From: Nocardiopsis alba DSM 43377
GTDB taxonomy: Bacteria > Actinomycetota > Actinomycetes > Streptosporangiales > Streptosporangiaceae
Length of the DNA: 64,000 bases
Reading direction: 5' to 3'
Assembly: GCF_000341225.1 (NCBI RefSeq)
Contig: NZ_ANAC01000012.1
Location: forward strand, 124,001 to 188,000
Shown piece after piece: positions 23,938 through 32,769 of this stretch. Below the pieces are notes generated by a model. It did not search any database, was not told where the DNA came from, and worked only from the letters and a program-made list of their open reading frames with translations. The translations under genes were made by a program, and so were the position numbers. Numbering within the stretch: position 1 is the stretch's first letter; every line of letters begins with the position of its first letter.

Positions 23938-24951
23938 TTGACCCGCAACCCCGAATCCACCCGTCGCCTCACGACGGTCGGCTTCGTCGCCCTGGGCGCC
24001 GTGGTGCTCTCCTCCGGTGTGGCGTTGGCCGACCCCTCCGAGTCCGAGGCCCGGCAGCGCTACGAGGAGCTCCAGCAGGAGCTGTCCGAACTGAACGAGG
24101 CCTACAACACGGCCAAGGAGGACCACGCCGCGGCCGAGGCCCGCAGGGACGACCTCAAGGAGCAGTGGGAGGAGGCCCGGGACGAGCTCGACGAGCGCTC
24201 GGGCCGGATCTCCACCATCGTGCAGAGCGCCTACACCGGCACCTCCGGCGACAGTTTCGAGATCTTCTTCGGCGGCGACGCGGACAACGCGTTGCAGAAC
24301 ATCGCCGACCTGGACCACATCTCCCAGGGACAGCAGGACATGCTCGCCGACTACATCGTCGACGCCGAGCACGCCGAGAACCTGTACAACGAGGCCCAGG
24401 AGGCCGAGGAGAGCGCGGCGGAGGCCCTGAGCGAGGCCGAGGACGCCCAGGCCCAGGGCGAGAGCGCGCTGGACGAGCAGGCCGAGGTCCTGGAGAGCCT
24501 GGGCGGGGTCGACCCGACCGTGGACGAGGGCGCCGCGGCCGACAGCGCGACGGGCGGCTCCGCCGACGGTGGCTCGGCCGCCGTGTCCGGCGACGTCCAG
24601 GCCGTCCTCGACTTCGCCCGCGCCCAGATCGGCAAGCCCTACGTCTGGGGCGGTACCGGCCCGGACGGCTACGACTGCTCCGGTCTGACCCAGGCCGCCT
24701 GGGCCCAGGCGGGCGTGAGCCTGCCCCGGACCACCTATGACCAGGTCAACGTGGGTACCCCGGTCTCCCGCGACCAGGTCCAGCCGGGTGACCTGCTGTT
24801 CTTCTACAGTGCCTCGGCGCCGAGCCACGTGGGCATCTACTCCGGCAACGGCAAGATGATCCACGGCTCCAACCCCTCCAAGCCCCTGGAGGAGGTCTCC
24901 CTGGCCGCCTACTGGGACGGCGTCTTCACCGGTGCCGTCCGCGTGGGCTGA
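23938..24951 (+). CDS. Secreted NlpC/P60 peptidoglycan hydrolase with coiled-coil domain
   Basis: The 337-residue product has a Sec signal peptide (TRRLTTVGFVALGAVVLSS, cleavage after VALA). A long charged coiled coil follows (about residues 35-190, rich in Glu/Ala), like the RipA/Usp45 type of cell-division hydrolase. The C-terminal NlpC/P60 domain carries the catalytic Cys in DGYDCSGL (Cys about 247) and His in PSHVGIYSG (His about 297), with a third polar residue in KMIHGSN. It should cut D-iGlu-DAP bonds during septation or growth. The start is uncertain: I chose TTG 23938, with GAAAGG 11 bp upstream; GTGs at 23899 and 23881 are in frame. Confidence 0.87.
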   Translation: MTRNPESTRRLTTVGFVALGAVVLSSGVALADPSESEARQRYEELQQELSELNEAYNTAKEDHAAAEARRDDLKEQWEEARDELDERSGRISTIVQSAYTGTSGDSFEIFFGGDADNALQNIADLDHISQGQQDMLADYIVDAEHAENLYNEAQEAEESAAEALSEAEDAQAQGESALDEQAEVLESLGGVDPTVDEGAAADSATGGSADGGSAAVSGDVQAVLDFARAQIGKPYVWGGTGPDGYDCSGLTQAAWAQAGVSLPRTTYDQVNVGTPVSRDQVQPGDLLFFYSASAPSHVGIYSGNGKMIHGSNPSKPLEEVSLAAYWDGVFTGAVRVG

Positions 24952-24962
24952 CCCCTCCCGTC

Positions 24963-24993
24963 CGGTCCGCCCCGATCCGTTCGGGGCGGACCG
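24963..24993 (+). terminator. Terminator hairpin after the NlpC/P60 gene
   Basis: Perfect 12-bp arms CGGTCCGCCCCG and CGGGGCGGACCG with a 7-nt loop, starting 12 bp after the stop codon. Confidence 0.6.
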
Positions 24994-25032
24994 ACGTGTC
25001 TCCGGCGGAGGCCGACGCGTATCCTTCCCCGC

Positions 25033-25200
25033 ATGGGTCGTCTTCTTCTCAAGGTCGTCGCGGGTATCGCCGCCGTTATCGCGGTGTTCTGGATCCTGTC
25101 GATGCTGGTGGGCCTGTTGGTGTGGTTGGTGATGATCGCTCTGGTGATCGGCGTGGTCTTCCTGGGCATCAGGATGCTGCGGACCGAGGCCCGTCGTTGA
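25033..25200 (+). CDS. Small hydrophobic membrane protein (55 residues)
   Basis: The frame starts at ATG 25033 and ends at TGA 25200. It encodes a basic N-terminus (MGRLLLK), two closely spaced hydrophobic segments filling residues 8-46, and a charged tail (RMLRTEARR). This is the positive-in topology of a hairpin-type small membrane protein. Codon positions 1 and 2 are Val/Ile/Leu biased and position 3 is GC-rich, consistent with a true gene. It lies just behind the terminator of the cell-wall hydrolase. I do not recognise a named family. Confidence 0.6.
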   Translation: MGRLLLKVVAGIAAVIAVFWILSMLVGLLVWLVMIALVIGVVFLGIRMLRTEARR

Positions 25201-25275
25201 GGCCCCGTCGGAAGATTCGGTGGGAATCCGACACTTCGCGAGGGTCGGCACTCACGCTCTGTAGGGGAACACGGA

Positions 25276-25281
25276 TATAGT
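25276..25281 (+). promoter_or_regulatory. -10 box of the glycosyltransferase gene
   Basis: TATAGT lies 6 bp before the GTG start at 25288 and no Shine-Dalgarno sequence intervenes, so the transcript is probably leaderless. No clear -35 box is visible. Confidence 0.45.
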
Positions 25282-25287
25282 GACTCT

Positions 25288-27072
25288 GTGTCACTGAATA
25301 AGCACGTAGGGTCCCATGTAGACGGTGTGTCACACCGTGGTCGGGTGGAACGGGTCGAGGCCCGGGTCTTCCGCAACGACTGGAGCGCGCTGACGCCCCC
25401 CGTGACCGGCCACTGGACGCCGGAGCTCGGGGTCAGTGTCGTCATCCCCGCCCGAGGTGGTCAGGACGGTCTCGACCTCGCCCTGGCCTCCCTGTCCGTC
25501 CAGACCTATCCCGACCACCTCCTGGAGGTCGTGGTCGTCGACGACCACTCCTCACCGCCCCTGCGTCTGCCCGAACATCGTCCACGCCGCTGCCGGATCG
25601 TCTCACCGCCCGACGGCGGCTGGGGCGCCGGCTACGCCCGCGCCTACGGAGCCCACGCCAGCACCGGCGACATCCTGCTGTGGATGGACGCCGACATGAT
25701 CGCCTGCCCCGAGTTCGTCGAGGCCCAGGCCCGCTGGCACCACGCGCACGCCGAATGCGTCACCCTCGGCCGGATCCGCTTCAGTGACACCGAACCGCGG
25801 AGCCCCGAGGACCTTCTGGACGCGATCCGCTCCGACGATCTCACCCGTGTCCTGACCGGGGACCGACGGCACGAGTGGGTGGAACACCTCATCGAGAGCA
25901 GCGACCTGCTGCGCGACGCCGACCACCTGGGCTTCCACGCCCACGTCGGCGCCGCCTCCGCCGTCCGGCGCAGCCTCTACGAGGCCGCGGGCGGCGTCGA
26001 CCCCGACCTCGACCTGGGGCAGGACACCGAGTTCGGCTACCGGCTCTGGCAGGCCGGAGCGGTCATGGTGCCCGAACGCTCCGCCACCGCCTGGCACGTC
26101 GGCGTCGCCTCCACCGCGCGCACCCGGCTGCCCTCCGAGCGCTTCCGCACGGAGATCCTGGCCGAACTCATGCCGCACCCGCACGCCTACCGAGAACGCG
26201 TCCCCGACCCGCGCCGCCGCATCCCGCTCGTGCACGCCGTCGTCGACGTCACCGGGGCCTCCTACGACCTGGTGCGGGGGTGCGTGGACCGTCTCCTCCG
26301 CGGAACCGAGACGGACCTGGCGATCACCCTGGTCGCCGACTGGGAGGGGGTCCGGACCCAGCCCATCGACCTGGACCTGCGCCTGATCCAGGCCAACTAC
26401 CTGAGAGAACCCAGGATCTCCTTCGCCTCGACCGCGCCGAGGACCGGCTTCCCCTCGCCCTTCCTCCTCCAGGTGCCCGTGGCCTGGGGGTTGGGCGAGC
26501 TGGCGCTGTCCCGATTGCTGGCCGGCGCCGAGCGCTCCCGATCGGGGCTCACCGAACTCCTGCCCGCGGCGCCGCCCTCCTGGGAGGACACCGGCGTGCG
26601 CCTGTGGCGGACCCGCGCCCTGGCCCGCGCCATGCGGGTCCACGGCCCCGGCGAGGAACTGTCCGAGGTGGTCGACGAACTGCACGGCCGCTACCGGATC
26701 CACGGGGGCCAGGGCACGCTCACCGACCTGACCCTGCACCGTTCGGTCCCTCCGATCCCCAGGCCGGTGCCCGAGGCGGAACGGGTCCCCGAACCGGTGG
26801 AGCCCCGCGAGGTCGTCGAGACCCCGGCGAAGCCCGCACCGGTCGAGGAGGAGCCGGTGGAGGAGCGGAGACCGCGCCGCACGCTTCGCGCGCGGATCCG
26901 CTCACTCTGGTACCGGGCCTGCCGCGCGTCGGGGCGGGAGATGCCCGATGACGACGAGGACCTCGGGGCGGGGGCCGGAGGCCCGACCTCGGCCGGGTCG
27001 ATGGGGGAAGACACCGACCCGGACGGGGACGGACCCCGTCGCCCACCGCACGGCCGTCCGTCACACGAGTGA
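25288..27072 (+). CDS. Family 2 glycosyltransferase with long disordered C-terminal tail
   Basis: The 594-residue product has a GT-A domain at about residues 48-290: GVSVVIPARGG, VVVVDDHSSPP (nucleotide-binding Asp pair), the DxD motif in LWMDADMIACPEF, and QDTEFGYRLWQAGA with the ED-type catalytic motif. A second domain of unknown type occupies about 300-480. The last 110 residues are Pro/Glu-rich, then basic, then acidic, and appear disordered. There are no membrane helices. It probably transfers a sugar to a cell-envelope or secondary-metabolite acceptor. It stands alone. Confidence 0.87.
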   Translation: MSLNKHVGSHVDGVSHRGRVERVEARVFRNDWSALTPPVTGHWTPELGVSVVIPARGGQDGLDLALASLSVQTYPDHLLEVVVVDDHSSPPLRLPEHRPRRCRIVSPPDGGWGAGYARAYGAHASTGDILLWMDADMIACPEFVEAQARWHHAHAECVTLGRIRFSDTEPRSPEDLLDAIRSDDLTRVLTGDRRHEWVEHLIESSDLLRDADHLGFHAHVGAASAVRRSLYEAAGGVDPDLDLGQDTEFGYRLWQAGAVMVPERSATAWHVGVASTARTRLPSERFRTEILAELMPHPHAYRERVPDPRRRIPLVHAVVDVTGASYDLVRGCVDRLLRGTETDLAITLVADWEGVRTQPIDLDLRLIQANYLREPRISFASTAPRTGFPSPFLLQVPVAWGLGELALSRLLAGAERSRSGLTELLPAAPPSWEDTGVRLWRTRALARAMRVHGPGEELSEVVDELHGRYRIHGGQGTLTDLTLHRSVPPIPRPVPEAERVPEPVEPREVVETPAKPAPVEEEPVEERRPRRTLRARIRSLWYRACRASGREMPDDDEDLGAGAGGPTSAGSMGEDTDPDGDGPRRPPHGRPSHE

Positions 27073-27154
27073 CCGAGAACGCTACGGTCCGCACTCAAGG
27101 TACCGGATCCCTATACGACAACGGGCGCGCGGTGGGCCCACGCGCCCGGAAGCC

Positions 27155-27181
27155 CCGTGTCCCGGCCCGGCCGGGACACGG
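27155..27181. terminator. Hairpin between convergent glycosyltransferase and pstS
   Basis: Near-perfect palindrome with 13-bp arms (CCGTGTCCCGGCC / GGCCGGGACACGG) around a single base, so the actual loop is larger. Probably serves both genes. Confidence 0.6.
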
Positions 27182-27192
27182 AACGTGCGAGG

Positions 27193-28383
27193 TCAGGAAC
27201 CGATCGCCTCGATGGACCTCAGGAGCTCGGCCCGCAGATCGTCGTTGACCGGGGTGGAATCGGTCTCGGCGGAGGCCTCCTCCTGACCCTCGGGGCTCAC
27301 CACGTACCGCAGGAACGCCTTGACCCGGTCGGCCTCGCCCTCGTCCGGGTAGTCCCGGCAGACCGTCTCGTAGCTGACCAGGACCAACGGGTAGCTTCCC
27401 GCCTCGGTGGTCCCGTAGTCCAGGTCCAGGGCCAGGTCGAACTCGCTGGTGTTGTCCTCGCGGCGCGGGGAGTCGGCCACGACCTTGGCCGCCGCCTCGG
27501 GCGAGATCGGCACGAACTCGTCGCCCACGCCGATGTTCGCCGCCGGCAGTCCGTGCAGGTGCGACATCTCCACGTAGCCGATGGCGCCGTCGGCCCGGGA
27601 GACCGTGTCGGCGATACCACTGTTGCCCTGGGCGGACTCGCGCGGCGTGATGGGCCACTGGCCGCCCGGCTCGTGCGGCCAGGAATCCGGCGCGGCCTGC
27701 GACAGGTAGTTCGTGAAGTTCTCCGTGGTACCGGAGTCGTCGGCCCTCGTCACCTGGGTGATCGCCAGGTCGGGCAGGTCCAGGTCCGGGTTGTCCGCCG
27801 CGATGGCCGGGTCGTTCCAGCGGGTGATGTCCTGGTCGAAGATCCGGGCGACCGTGTCCGGCGACAGGTCGAGCGAGTCGACGCCCTCCAGGTTGAACAC
27901 CACGGCGATGGCCACCACGTAGGTGGGCAGGTTGATGGTGTCGGAACCGCCGCACCGTTCCATGGCGTCGGCGTTCTCCTCCGGGTCCAGGGCCGCGTCG
28001 GTCCCGGCGAAGGACACCGCGCCGTCGATGAACTGGTTACGGCCGCCGCCGGAGCCGATCGAGTCGTAGTAGATGCGCGCGTCCTCGCAGGCCGACTGGA
28101 AGCCCGCGATCCACGTCGTCATCGCGTTCTCCTGGGCGCTGGAACCCGAACCGTGCAGGCTGCCCGAGAAGCACTCCAGATCGTCGGGGACGGCGGGAGC
28201 CGCGCCCTGGACGGCGTCGTCGCTGCCGCAGGCGGTCGTCGCCAGCATCAGCCCGGCCAGCGCGGCCGAAGCGACGCCCCTGGAGGCGTGGGCCCGGCGC
28301 CGGGGGTCGTCCTGGGTACGGGTGCGCTTGTTGGACGGGAGCACGCTGCCTCTATCCCCTTCGTCGGTGTCGGTGGTCCTCAT
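27193..28383 (-). CDS. pstS: Phosphate-binding lipoprotein of the Pst ABC transporter
   Basis: This 396-residue lipoprotein starts at ATG 28383, has a signal peptide ending in the lipobox LATTAC, and then the periplasmic-binding fold of PstS. Phosphate contacts are visible as SLHGSGSSAQ, YDSIGSGGGRNQFIDG and RADDSGTTENFTNYL. It captures phosphate outside the membrane for PstCAB. The genes for those partners do not follow: the next gene is a convergent glycosyltransferase. The gene is preceded by a long PHO box, so it should be induced by PhoP under phosphate limitation. An extra ~35-residue cytoplasmic N-terminal leader before the signal is typical of actinomycete pstS. Confidence 0.93.
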   Translation of the reverse strand: MRTTDTDEGDRGSVLPSNKRTRTQDDPRRRAHASRGVASAALAGLMLATTACGSDDAVQGAAPAVPDDLECFSGSLHGSGSSAQENAMTTWIAGFQSACEDARIYYDSIGSGGGRNQFIDGAVSFAGTDAALDPEENADAMERCGGSDTINLPTYVVAIAVVFNLEGVDSLDLSPDTVARIFDQDITRWNDPAIAADNPDLDLPDLAITQVTRADDSGTTENFTNYLSQAAPDSWPHEPGGQWPITPRESAQGNSGIADTVSRADGAIGYVEMSHLHGLPAANIGVGDEFVPISPEAAAKVVADSPRREDNTSEFDLALDLDYGTTEAGSYPLVLVSYETVCRDYPDEGEADRVKAFLRYVVSPEGQEEASAETDSTPVNDDLRAELLRSIEAIGS

Positions 28384-28515
28384 TGTCTTCACCGTTCGCA
28401 GCCGGTCACCGGCGCGTTGTCGCTGGTAATGGAACACCGCCGAAGAATTTAACCATTGTCCGACCACCTTCCCCAACGCGGGTGTGTGCCGAACCGGACG
28501 TATCCGTGGCGCCTT

Positions 28516-28566
28516 GGGGGACTGTGGATGGACAAAAGGTGAACAAGGGGTTTTCGGGCGGTGAAA
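28516..28566 (-). promoter_or_regulatory. PHO box: five 11-bp PhoP direct-repeat units
   Basis: On the minus strand five 7-bp units recur every 11 bp: TTTCACC (28566-28560), GAAAACC (28555-28549), GTTCACC (28544-28538), GTCCATC (28533-28527) and GTCCCCC (28522-28516). The best unit equals the actinomycete PhoP consensus GTTCACC. The box is about 135 bp before pstS and 100 bp before treY, so it could affect both. Confidence 0.7.
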
Positions 28567-28666
28567 GTTGGCGGGATCGGAACGTTTCATGCCGTTCCGA
28601 CACCCTTGTGACCAGCGTCGATCCCGGGCGCATGACACGCCCGGGGCAGGGGCAGTGAACTCTGTG

Positions 28667-31045
28667 ATGAGCGAGCACAGAACGTCCCCGAACGGTCCGG
28701 CGACCCCGACGTCGACCTACCGCGTGCAGTTGAACCAGGGCCTGACCCTGGCCGACGCGACCGCCCTCCTGGAACACCTGGAACGGCTCGGCGTGGGAGC
28801 CGTCTACCTCTCGCCGGTGCTCACCGCGACCCCCGGATCCGACCACGGCTACGACGTGGTCGATCCCACACGGGTCTCCTCCGTCCTGGGCGGTCGAAAG
28901 GCCCTCGTCGAACTCTCCGAACGAGCCCACGCCCTCGGCCTCTCCGTGGTCGTCGACATCGTCCCCAACCACATGTCGGTGGCCCGACCCGACGCCGACC
29001 CCTGGTGGTGGGACGTCCTGGAGCACGGACGCGACTCCGTCCACGCGCGCTGCTTCGACATCGACTTCGACGCGGGCCCGATCCCCATCCCGGTCCTGGC
29101 CGACGACGGGGACGGCGGGCGCGCCGCGCTCGAGGGGCTCACCATCGCGGACGGTCACCTCGTCCACTTCGACCTGCGCCTTCCCCTGGCCCCGGGCACC
29201 CACTCCCCGGGCGACGACGTCCTCGACGTGCACGAGCGCCAACACTACCGGCTGGTGTCCTGGCGGCGCGGCGACGCCGAACTCACCTACCGCCGCTTCT
29301 TCGACGTCGACCACCTCGCCGCCGTCAGGGTCGAGGACCCGGCCGTCTTCGACGCCTCCCACGCCGAGATCCTGAGCTGGGGGCGGGAGGGGGTCGTCGA
29401 CGGACTGCGCGTGGACCACGTCGACGGACTCAGCGACCCCGGAGGCTACCTGCGCCGCCTCTCCGAACGCTTCGACGGGTGGATCGTCGTGGAGAAGATC
29501 CTCGCCCCCGACGAGACCCTCCCCTCCTCCTGGCCGGTCGCCGGCACCACCGGTTACGACGCCCTGCGCGAGATCTGCGGGGTGTTCGTCGACCCCGAGG
29601 CCGAGCCCGCGCTCACCGCACTGGCCCGCGAACACGGGGTGGCCACCGACGTCGCCGAGATCGACCTGAGGGCTCGGGGCCACGCCGCCGCCGACCTCCT
29701 GCGCGCCGAGGTACGCAGGATCGCCGCGCTCGTCCCGCCCCACGACGACGGGGCGAACGACCCCTGGACCACAGAGGAGGCCGTGGCCGAGCTCCTGTGC
29801 TCCTTCGACGTGTACCGCTCCTACCTGCCCGAGGCCGAACCCGCCTGGACCAGGGCCGTGGGGGTCGCCGTCGAACGCCGCCCCGACCTGCAACCCGTCC
29901 TCAAGACCATCGACCTCTCCGTCCGCGAGGAACCCCACGGCGAACTCGCCCGCCGGATCCAACAGACCAGCGGCATGGTCGTGGCCATGGGCACCGAGAA
30001 CACCGCCTTCTACCGGGGCACCCGTTTCATCGCCCTCAACGAGGTCGGCGGGGACCCCGCCTCGTTCGGGAGCACCGTCGCCGAACTCCACACCGCGCAA
30101 CTGCGCAGGGAGGCCTCCGAACCGCACACCATGACCACCCTGTCCACCCACGACACCAAACGCTCCGAGGACGTGCGCGCCCGCCTGGCCGTCCTGTCCG
30201 AGATCCCCGACGACCTCGCCGACGCGGTACGCCGCTGGAGCGCCCGCGAACCCCTGCCCGAACCCGCCCTCGACCTGCTCGGCTGGCAGACCCTCCTGGG
30301 CGCCTGGCCCATCGAGGACGAACGCCTGGTCTCCTACCTGATCAAGGCGGCCCGCGAGGCCCGTCTGGGCACCTCCTGGACCGGACCCGACCCCGAGTTC
30401 GAGGACCGGATCCGCTCCTGGCCCGCACGACTGCGCGCCGACGCCGAGCTGTACACCGAGGTCGAGGCCATGGCCGACACCCTCAAGGCGCCCGGCTGGA
30501 GCAACTCCCTGGGGCAGAAGGCCGTGCAGCTCCTGGGCCCCGGCGTCCCCGACCTCTACCAGGGCACCGAACTGTGGGACCTGTCCCTGGTGGACCCCGA
30601 CAACCGACGGCCCGTCGACCACGAGGAACGGGCGCGATGGCTCGCCCGGATCGAGGCCGGGCTGCGCCCGCCGGTGGACGAGACCGGCGCCGCCAAACTC
30701 CACCTGGTCCGCACCTGCCTGCGCGCCCGCCGCGATCTGGAACCCACCGGCTACCTGCCATTGATCGCCGAGGGCCACGGGGCCGAACACGCCCTCGCCT
30801 TCGCCCGCACCGTGCGAGGCGACCGCCACCACGCCCTGGCGGTGGTCGCCACACGACTGCCCCTGACCCTCGCCGACGCCGGAGGCTGGGGGGACACCGT
30901 GCTGCCGCTGCCCTCGGGACCGGGCACCTGGACCGACCTGATGACCGGCCGCTCCATCGCCCCCGAACGCATGGACGGTCTCACCACCGCCCACCTGGCC
31001 GAGGTCCTCGACCGCTATCCGGTGGCCGTCCTGCTCAGGGACTGA
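28667..31045 (+). CDS. treY: Malto-oligosyltrehalose synthase
   Basis: TreY isomerises the reducing-end maltose unit of malto-oligosaccharides to an alpha,alpha-1,1 linkage, the first step of trehalose release from glycogen. The 792-residue product has the GH13 opening STYRVQLNQGL, SPVLTATPGSDHGYDVVDP, VVVDIVPNHMSV (region I), GLRVDHVDGLSDPGGYL with the nucleophile Asp (region II), WIVVEKIL with Glu (region III) and LSTHDTKRSEDVRARL (region IV). I chose ATG 28667; a GTG at 28655 is in frame. It is divergent from pstS and followed after 23 bp by the RlmA-like gene. treZ lies 1.7 kb downstream. Confidence 0.94.
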   Translation: MSEHRTSPNGPATPTSTYRVQLNQGLTLADATALLEHLERLGVGAVYLSPVLTATPGSDHGYDVVDPTRVSSVLGGRKALVELSERAHALGLSVVVDIVPNHMSVARPDADPWWWDVLEHGRDSVHARCFDIDFDAGPIPIPVLADDGDGGRAALEGLTIADGHLVHFDLRLPLAPGTHSPGDDVLDVHERQHYRLVSWRRGDAELTYRRFFDVDHLAAVRVEDPAVFDASHAEILSWGREGVVDGLRVDHVDGLSDPGGYLRRLSERFDGWIVVEKILAPDETLPSSWPVAGTTGYDALREICGVFVDPEAEPALTALAREHGVATDVAEIDLRARGHAAADLLRAEVRRIAALVPPHDDGANDPWTTEEAVAELLCSFDVYRSYLPEAEPAWTRAVGVAVERRPDLQPVLKTIDLSVREEPHGELARRIQQTSGMVVAMGTENTAFYRGTRFIALNEVGGDPASFGSTVAELHTAQLRREASEPHTMTTLSTHDTKRSEDVRARLAVLSEIPDDLADAVRRWSAREPLPEPALDLLGWQTLLGAWPIEDERLVSYLIKAAREARLGTSWTGPDPEFEDRIRSWPARLRADAELYTEVEAMADTLKAPGWSNSLGQKAVQLLGPGVPDLYQGTELWDLSLVDPDNRRPVDHEERARWLARIEAGLRPPVDETGAAKLHLVRTCLRARRDLEPTGYLPLIAEGHGAEHALAFARTVRGDRHHALAVVATRLPLTLADAGGWGDTVLPLPSGPGTWTDLMTGRSIAPERMDGLTTAHLAEVLDRYPVAVLLRD

Positions 31046-31068
31046 ACCCCGGTAGGCTTGCCGCGATC

Positions 31069-31995
31069 ATGGCGAACACCCACACCGGACCCCGACCGCG
31101 CATGCCCGCGTCCGTGGCCGCGGTCCTGACCTGCCCCGTCTGCGGACTCCCCTTGGAAACGGGGGAGCGCGGCCCGTCCTGCGCGAACGGCCACGGCTTC
31201 GACGTGGCCCGCGAGGGGTACGTCGGGCTGCTCACCGGCCGCACGCCGCCCGGCTCCGGAGACGACAAGGCGATGGTCGCCGACCGGCTGAGCTTCCAGT
31301 CCGGCGGTCACTACGACCCCATCGGTCACGCGCTCGCCCGCGCCCTCGACGAGGAGCTCACCGTCGACGAACCCCTGGTCGTCGACGTGGGAGGCGGTAC
31401 CGGCCACTACCTGACCCTGATCCTCGACGCGTCGCCGCGCATGGTCGGCCTCACCACCGACGTGTCCAAGTTCGCCGCGCGCAAGGCCGCCAAGGCGCAC
31501 GAGCGCTCCGGTGCGATCACCGCCGACTCCTGGCGTCCCCTGCCCCTGGCCACCGGCTCCGCCGACGCCCTGATCAACGTGTTCGCGCCCCGTAACGCCG
31601 CCGAGTTCCACCGGATCCTGGACCCGGCCGGGGTGCTCCTGGTCGTCACCCCCGAGGCCGACCACCTCACCGAGCTGCGCTCCGCGCTGGGCCTGTTGGA
31701 TGTGGACCCCCGCAAGGACGAACGGCTGGCCGAGGGGCTGCACGGCCACTTCTCCCCGGAGCGCGCCGAGACCCTGCGCTTCACCATGGACCTGTCCCGC
31801 CAGGACGCGCTCACCGTCGTCGGGATGGGCCCCAGCGCCCGTCACATCACCTCCGAACGGCTGGCCGGACTGGTCTCGGGGCTCCCCGAACCCGTACGGG
31901 TCACCGCCTCCGTCCGCATCGGCCGCTACCGCCCCCTCCCCGGCACCGAGATCGCCACCGTCGCCGATCGGGGACGCGCCCGGCACGACGGGTGA
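31069..31995 (+). CDS. RlmA-like rRNA (guanine-N1-) methyltransferase
   Basis: The 308-residue product opens with a zinc-binding module (LTCPVCGLPL ... SCANGHGFD) followed by the REGYVGLL segment and a SAM-binding domain with VVDVGGGTGHYL. This is the layout of RlmA(I)/RlmA(II), which methylate G745/G748 of 23S rRNA; the RlmA(II)/TlrB type gives tylosin or mycinamicin tolerance. Which of these it is cannot be decided from motifs. A TAGGCT box 10 bp before the ATG suggests leaderless transcription. It overlaps no other gene and is convergent with the FMN reductase. Confidence 0.83.
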   Translation: MANTHTGPRPRMPASVAAVLTCPVCGLPLETGERGPSCANGHGFDVAREGYVGLLTGRTPPGSGDDKAMVADRLSFQSGGHYDPIGHALARALDEELTVDEPLVVDVGGGTGHYLTLILDASPRMVGLTTDVSKFAARKAAKAHERSGAITADSWRPLPLATGSADALINVFAPRNAAEFHRILDPAGVLLVVTPEADHLTELRSALGLLDVDPRKDERLAEGLHGHFSPERAETLRFTMDLSRQDALTVVGMGPSARHITSERLAGLVSGLPEPVRVTASVRIGRYRPLPGTEIATVADRGRARHDG

Positions 31996-31999
31996 TGGC

Positions 32000-32581
32000 T
32001 CAGAGGGGGTCTTCGAGGGGAGAGACGGCCCGGCGGGTCTCGGAGTAGGCCAGGGCGTCCTCCAACTCGGCCACCGCGAGCCGCACCCGCTCCACCACCG
32101 CCGGGTCGACGTACTCGCCCCCCGCGTCCACGCGCGAGCCGGCGCGGGAGACCACCACGCAGTCCACCAGGACGGCGCCCAACAGCGTCAACGTCGGCAT
32201 GAGCGGAGCGTGGGCGCGCATACCCCCGGCCTGTCCCGGGGAGGCGCTCATCAACAGGGTCGGCCGGCCCATCAGACCGGCGGAACCCACCAGCCAGTCG
32301 ATGGCGTTCTTGGTGACCCCGGCCGGCCCGTGCGCGTACTCGGGCGTCGCGATCACCACCCCGTCGGCCCGCGCCGCCGCCGCGCGGAACCCCCGCACGG
32401 AATCGGGCCAGGACGACTCGTCGTTCTCGACGTCCGGATCGAACAGGGGCAGCCGTCCGGCCAGGTCGGCGCCGATCACCGTGACGTCGGATCCCACCCG
32501 GGGCACCAGACGCAGCAGCGCCGCGTTGAACGACCCGCGCCGCAGACTCCCACAGATCCCCAACAGCGTCCGCTCCGCCAT
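32000..32581 (-). CDS. NADPH-dependent FMN reductase
   Basis: This 193-residue flavodoxin-fold protein has ICGSLRRGSFNAALLR (phosphate-binding loop for FMN) and VVIATPEYAHGPAGVTKNAIDWL, the diagnostic GSLR...PEY motifs of the NADPH-dependent FMN reductase/chromate reductase family. It would supply reduced flavin or reduce quinones. I chose ATG 32581 because the family's conserved domain begins directly after it; an upstream in-frame start at 32689 would add low-complexity sequence. It is divergent from treZ. Confidence 0.88.
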   Translation of the reverse strand: MAERTLLGICGSLRRGSFNAALLRLVPRVGSDVTVIGADLAGRLPLFDPDVENDESSWPDSVRGFRAAAARADGVVIATPEYAHGPAGVTKNAIDWLVGSAGLMGRPTLLMSASPGQAGGMRAHAPLMPTLTLLGAVLVDCVVVSRAGSRVDAGGEYVDPAVVERVRLAVAELEDALAYSETRRAVSPLEDPL

Positions 32582-32769
32582 ACGCCCGTGTCCCCTCGCG
32601 CTCGCCGTGTCCGCCGAGACCCTACCCGCGCGGAACCCCCGACACGCCCGGAGCCGACCCTGCTCACCGAGGCGCCGATGCGGCCCCACCCGGGGCGATG
32701 TGAGCGCAGCACCCTTCCCACCTGCGACGTTCGGTTCACCCGTCCCTCACGCGGGGTAGACCCACCTGC

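Noticed and set aside
28406-30994. Minus-strand open frame of 862 codons
   Set aside because: Antisense to treY; Gly/Val/Asp-rich without any recognisable domain.
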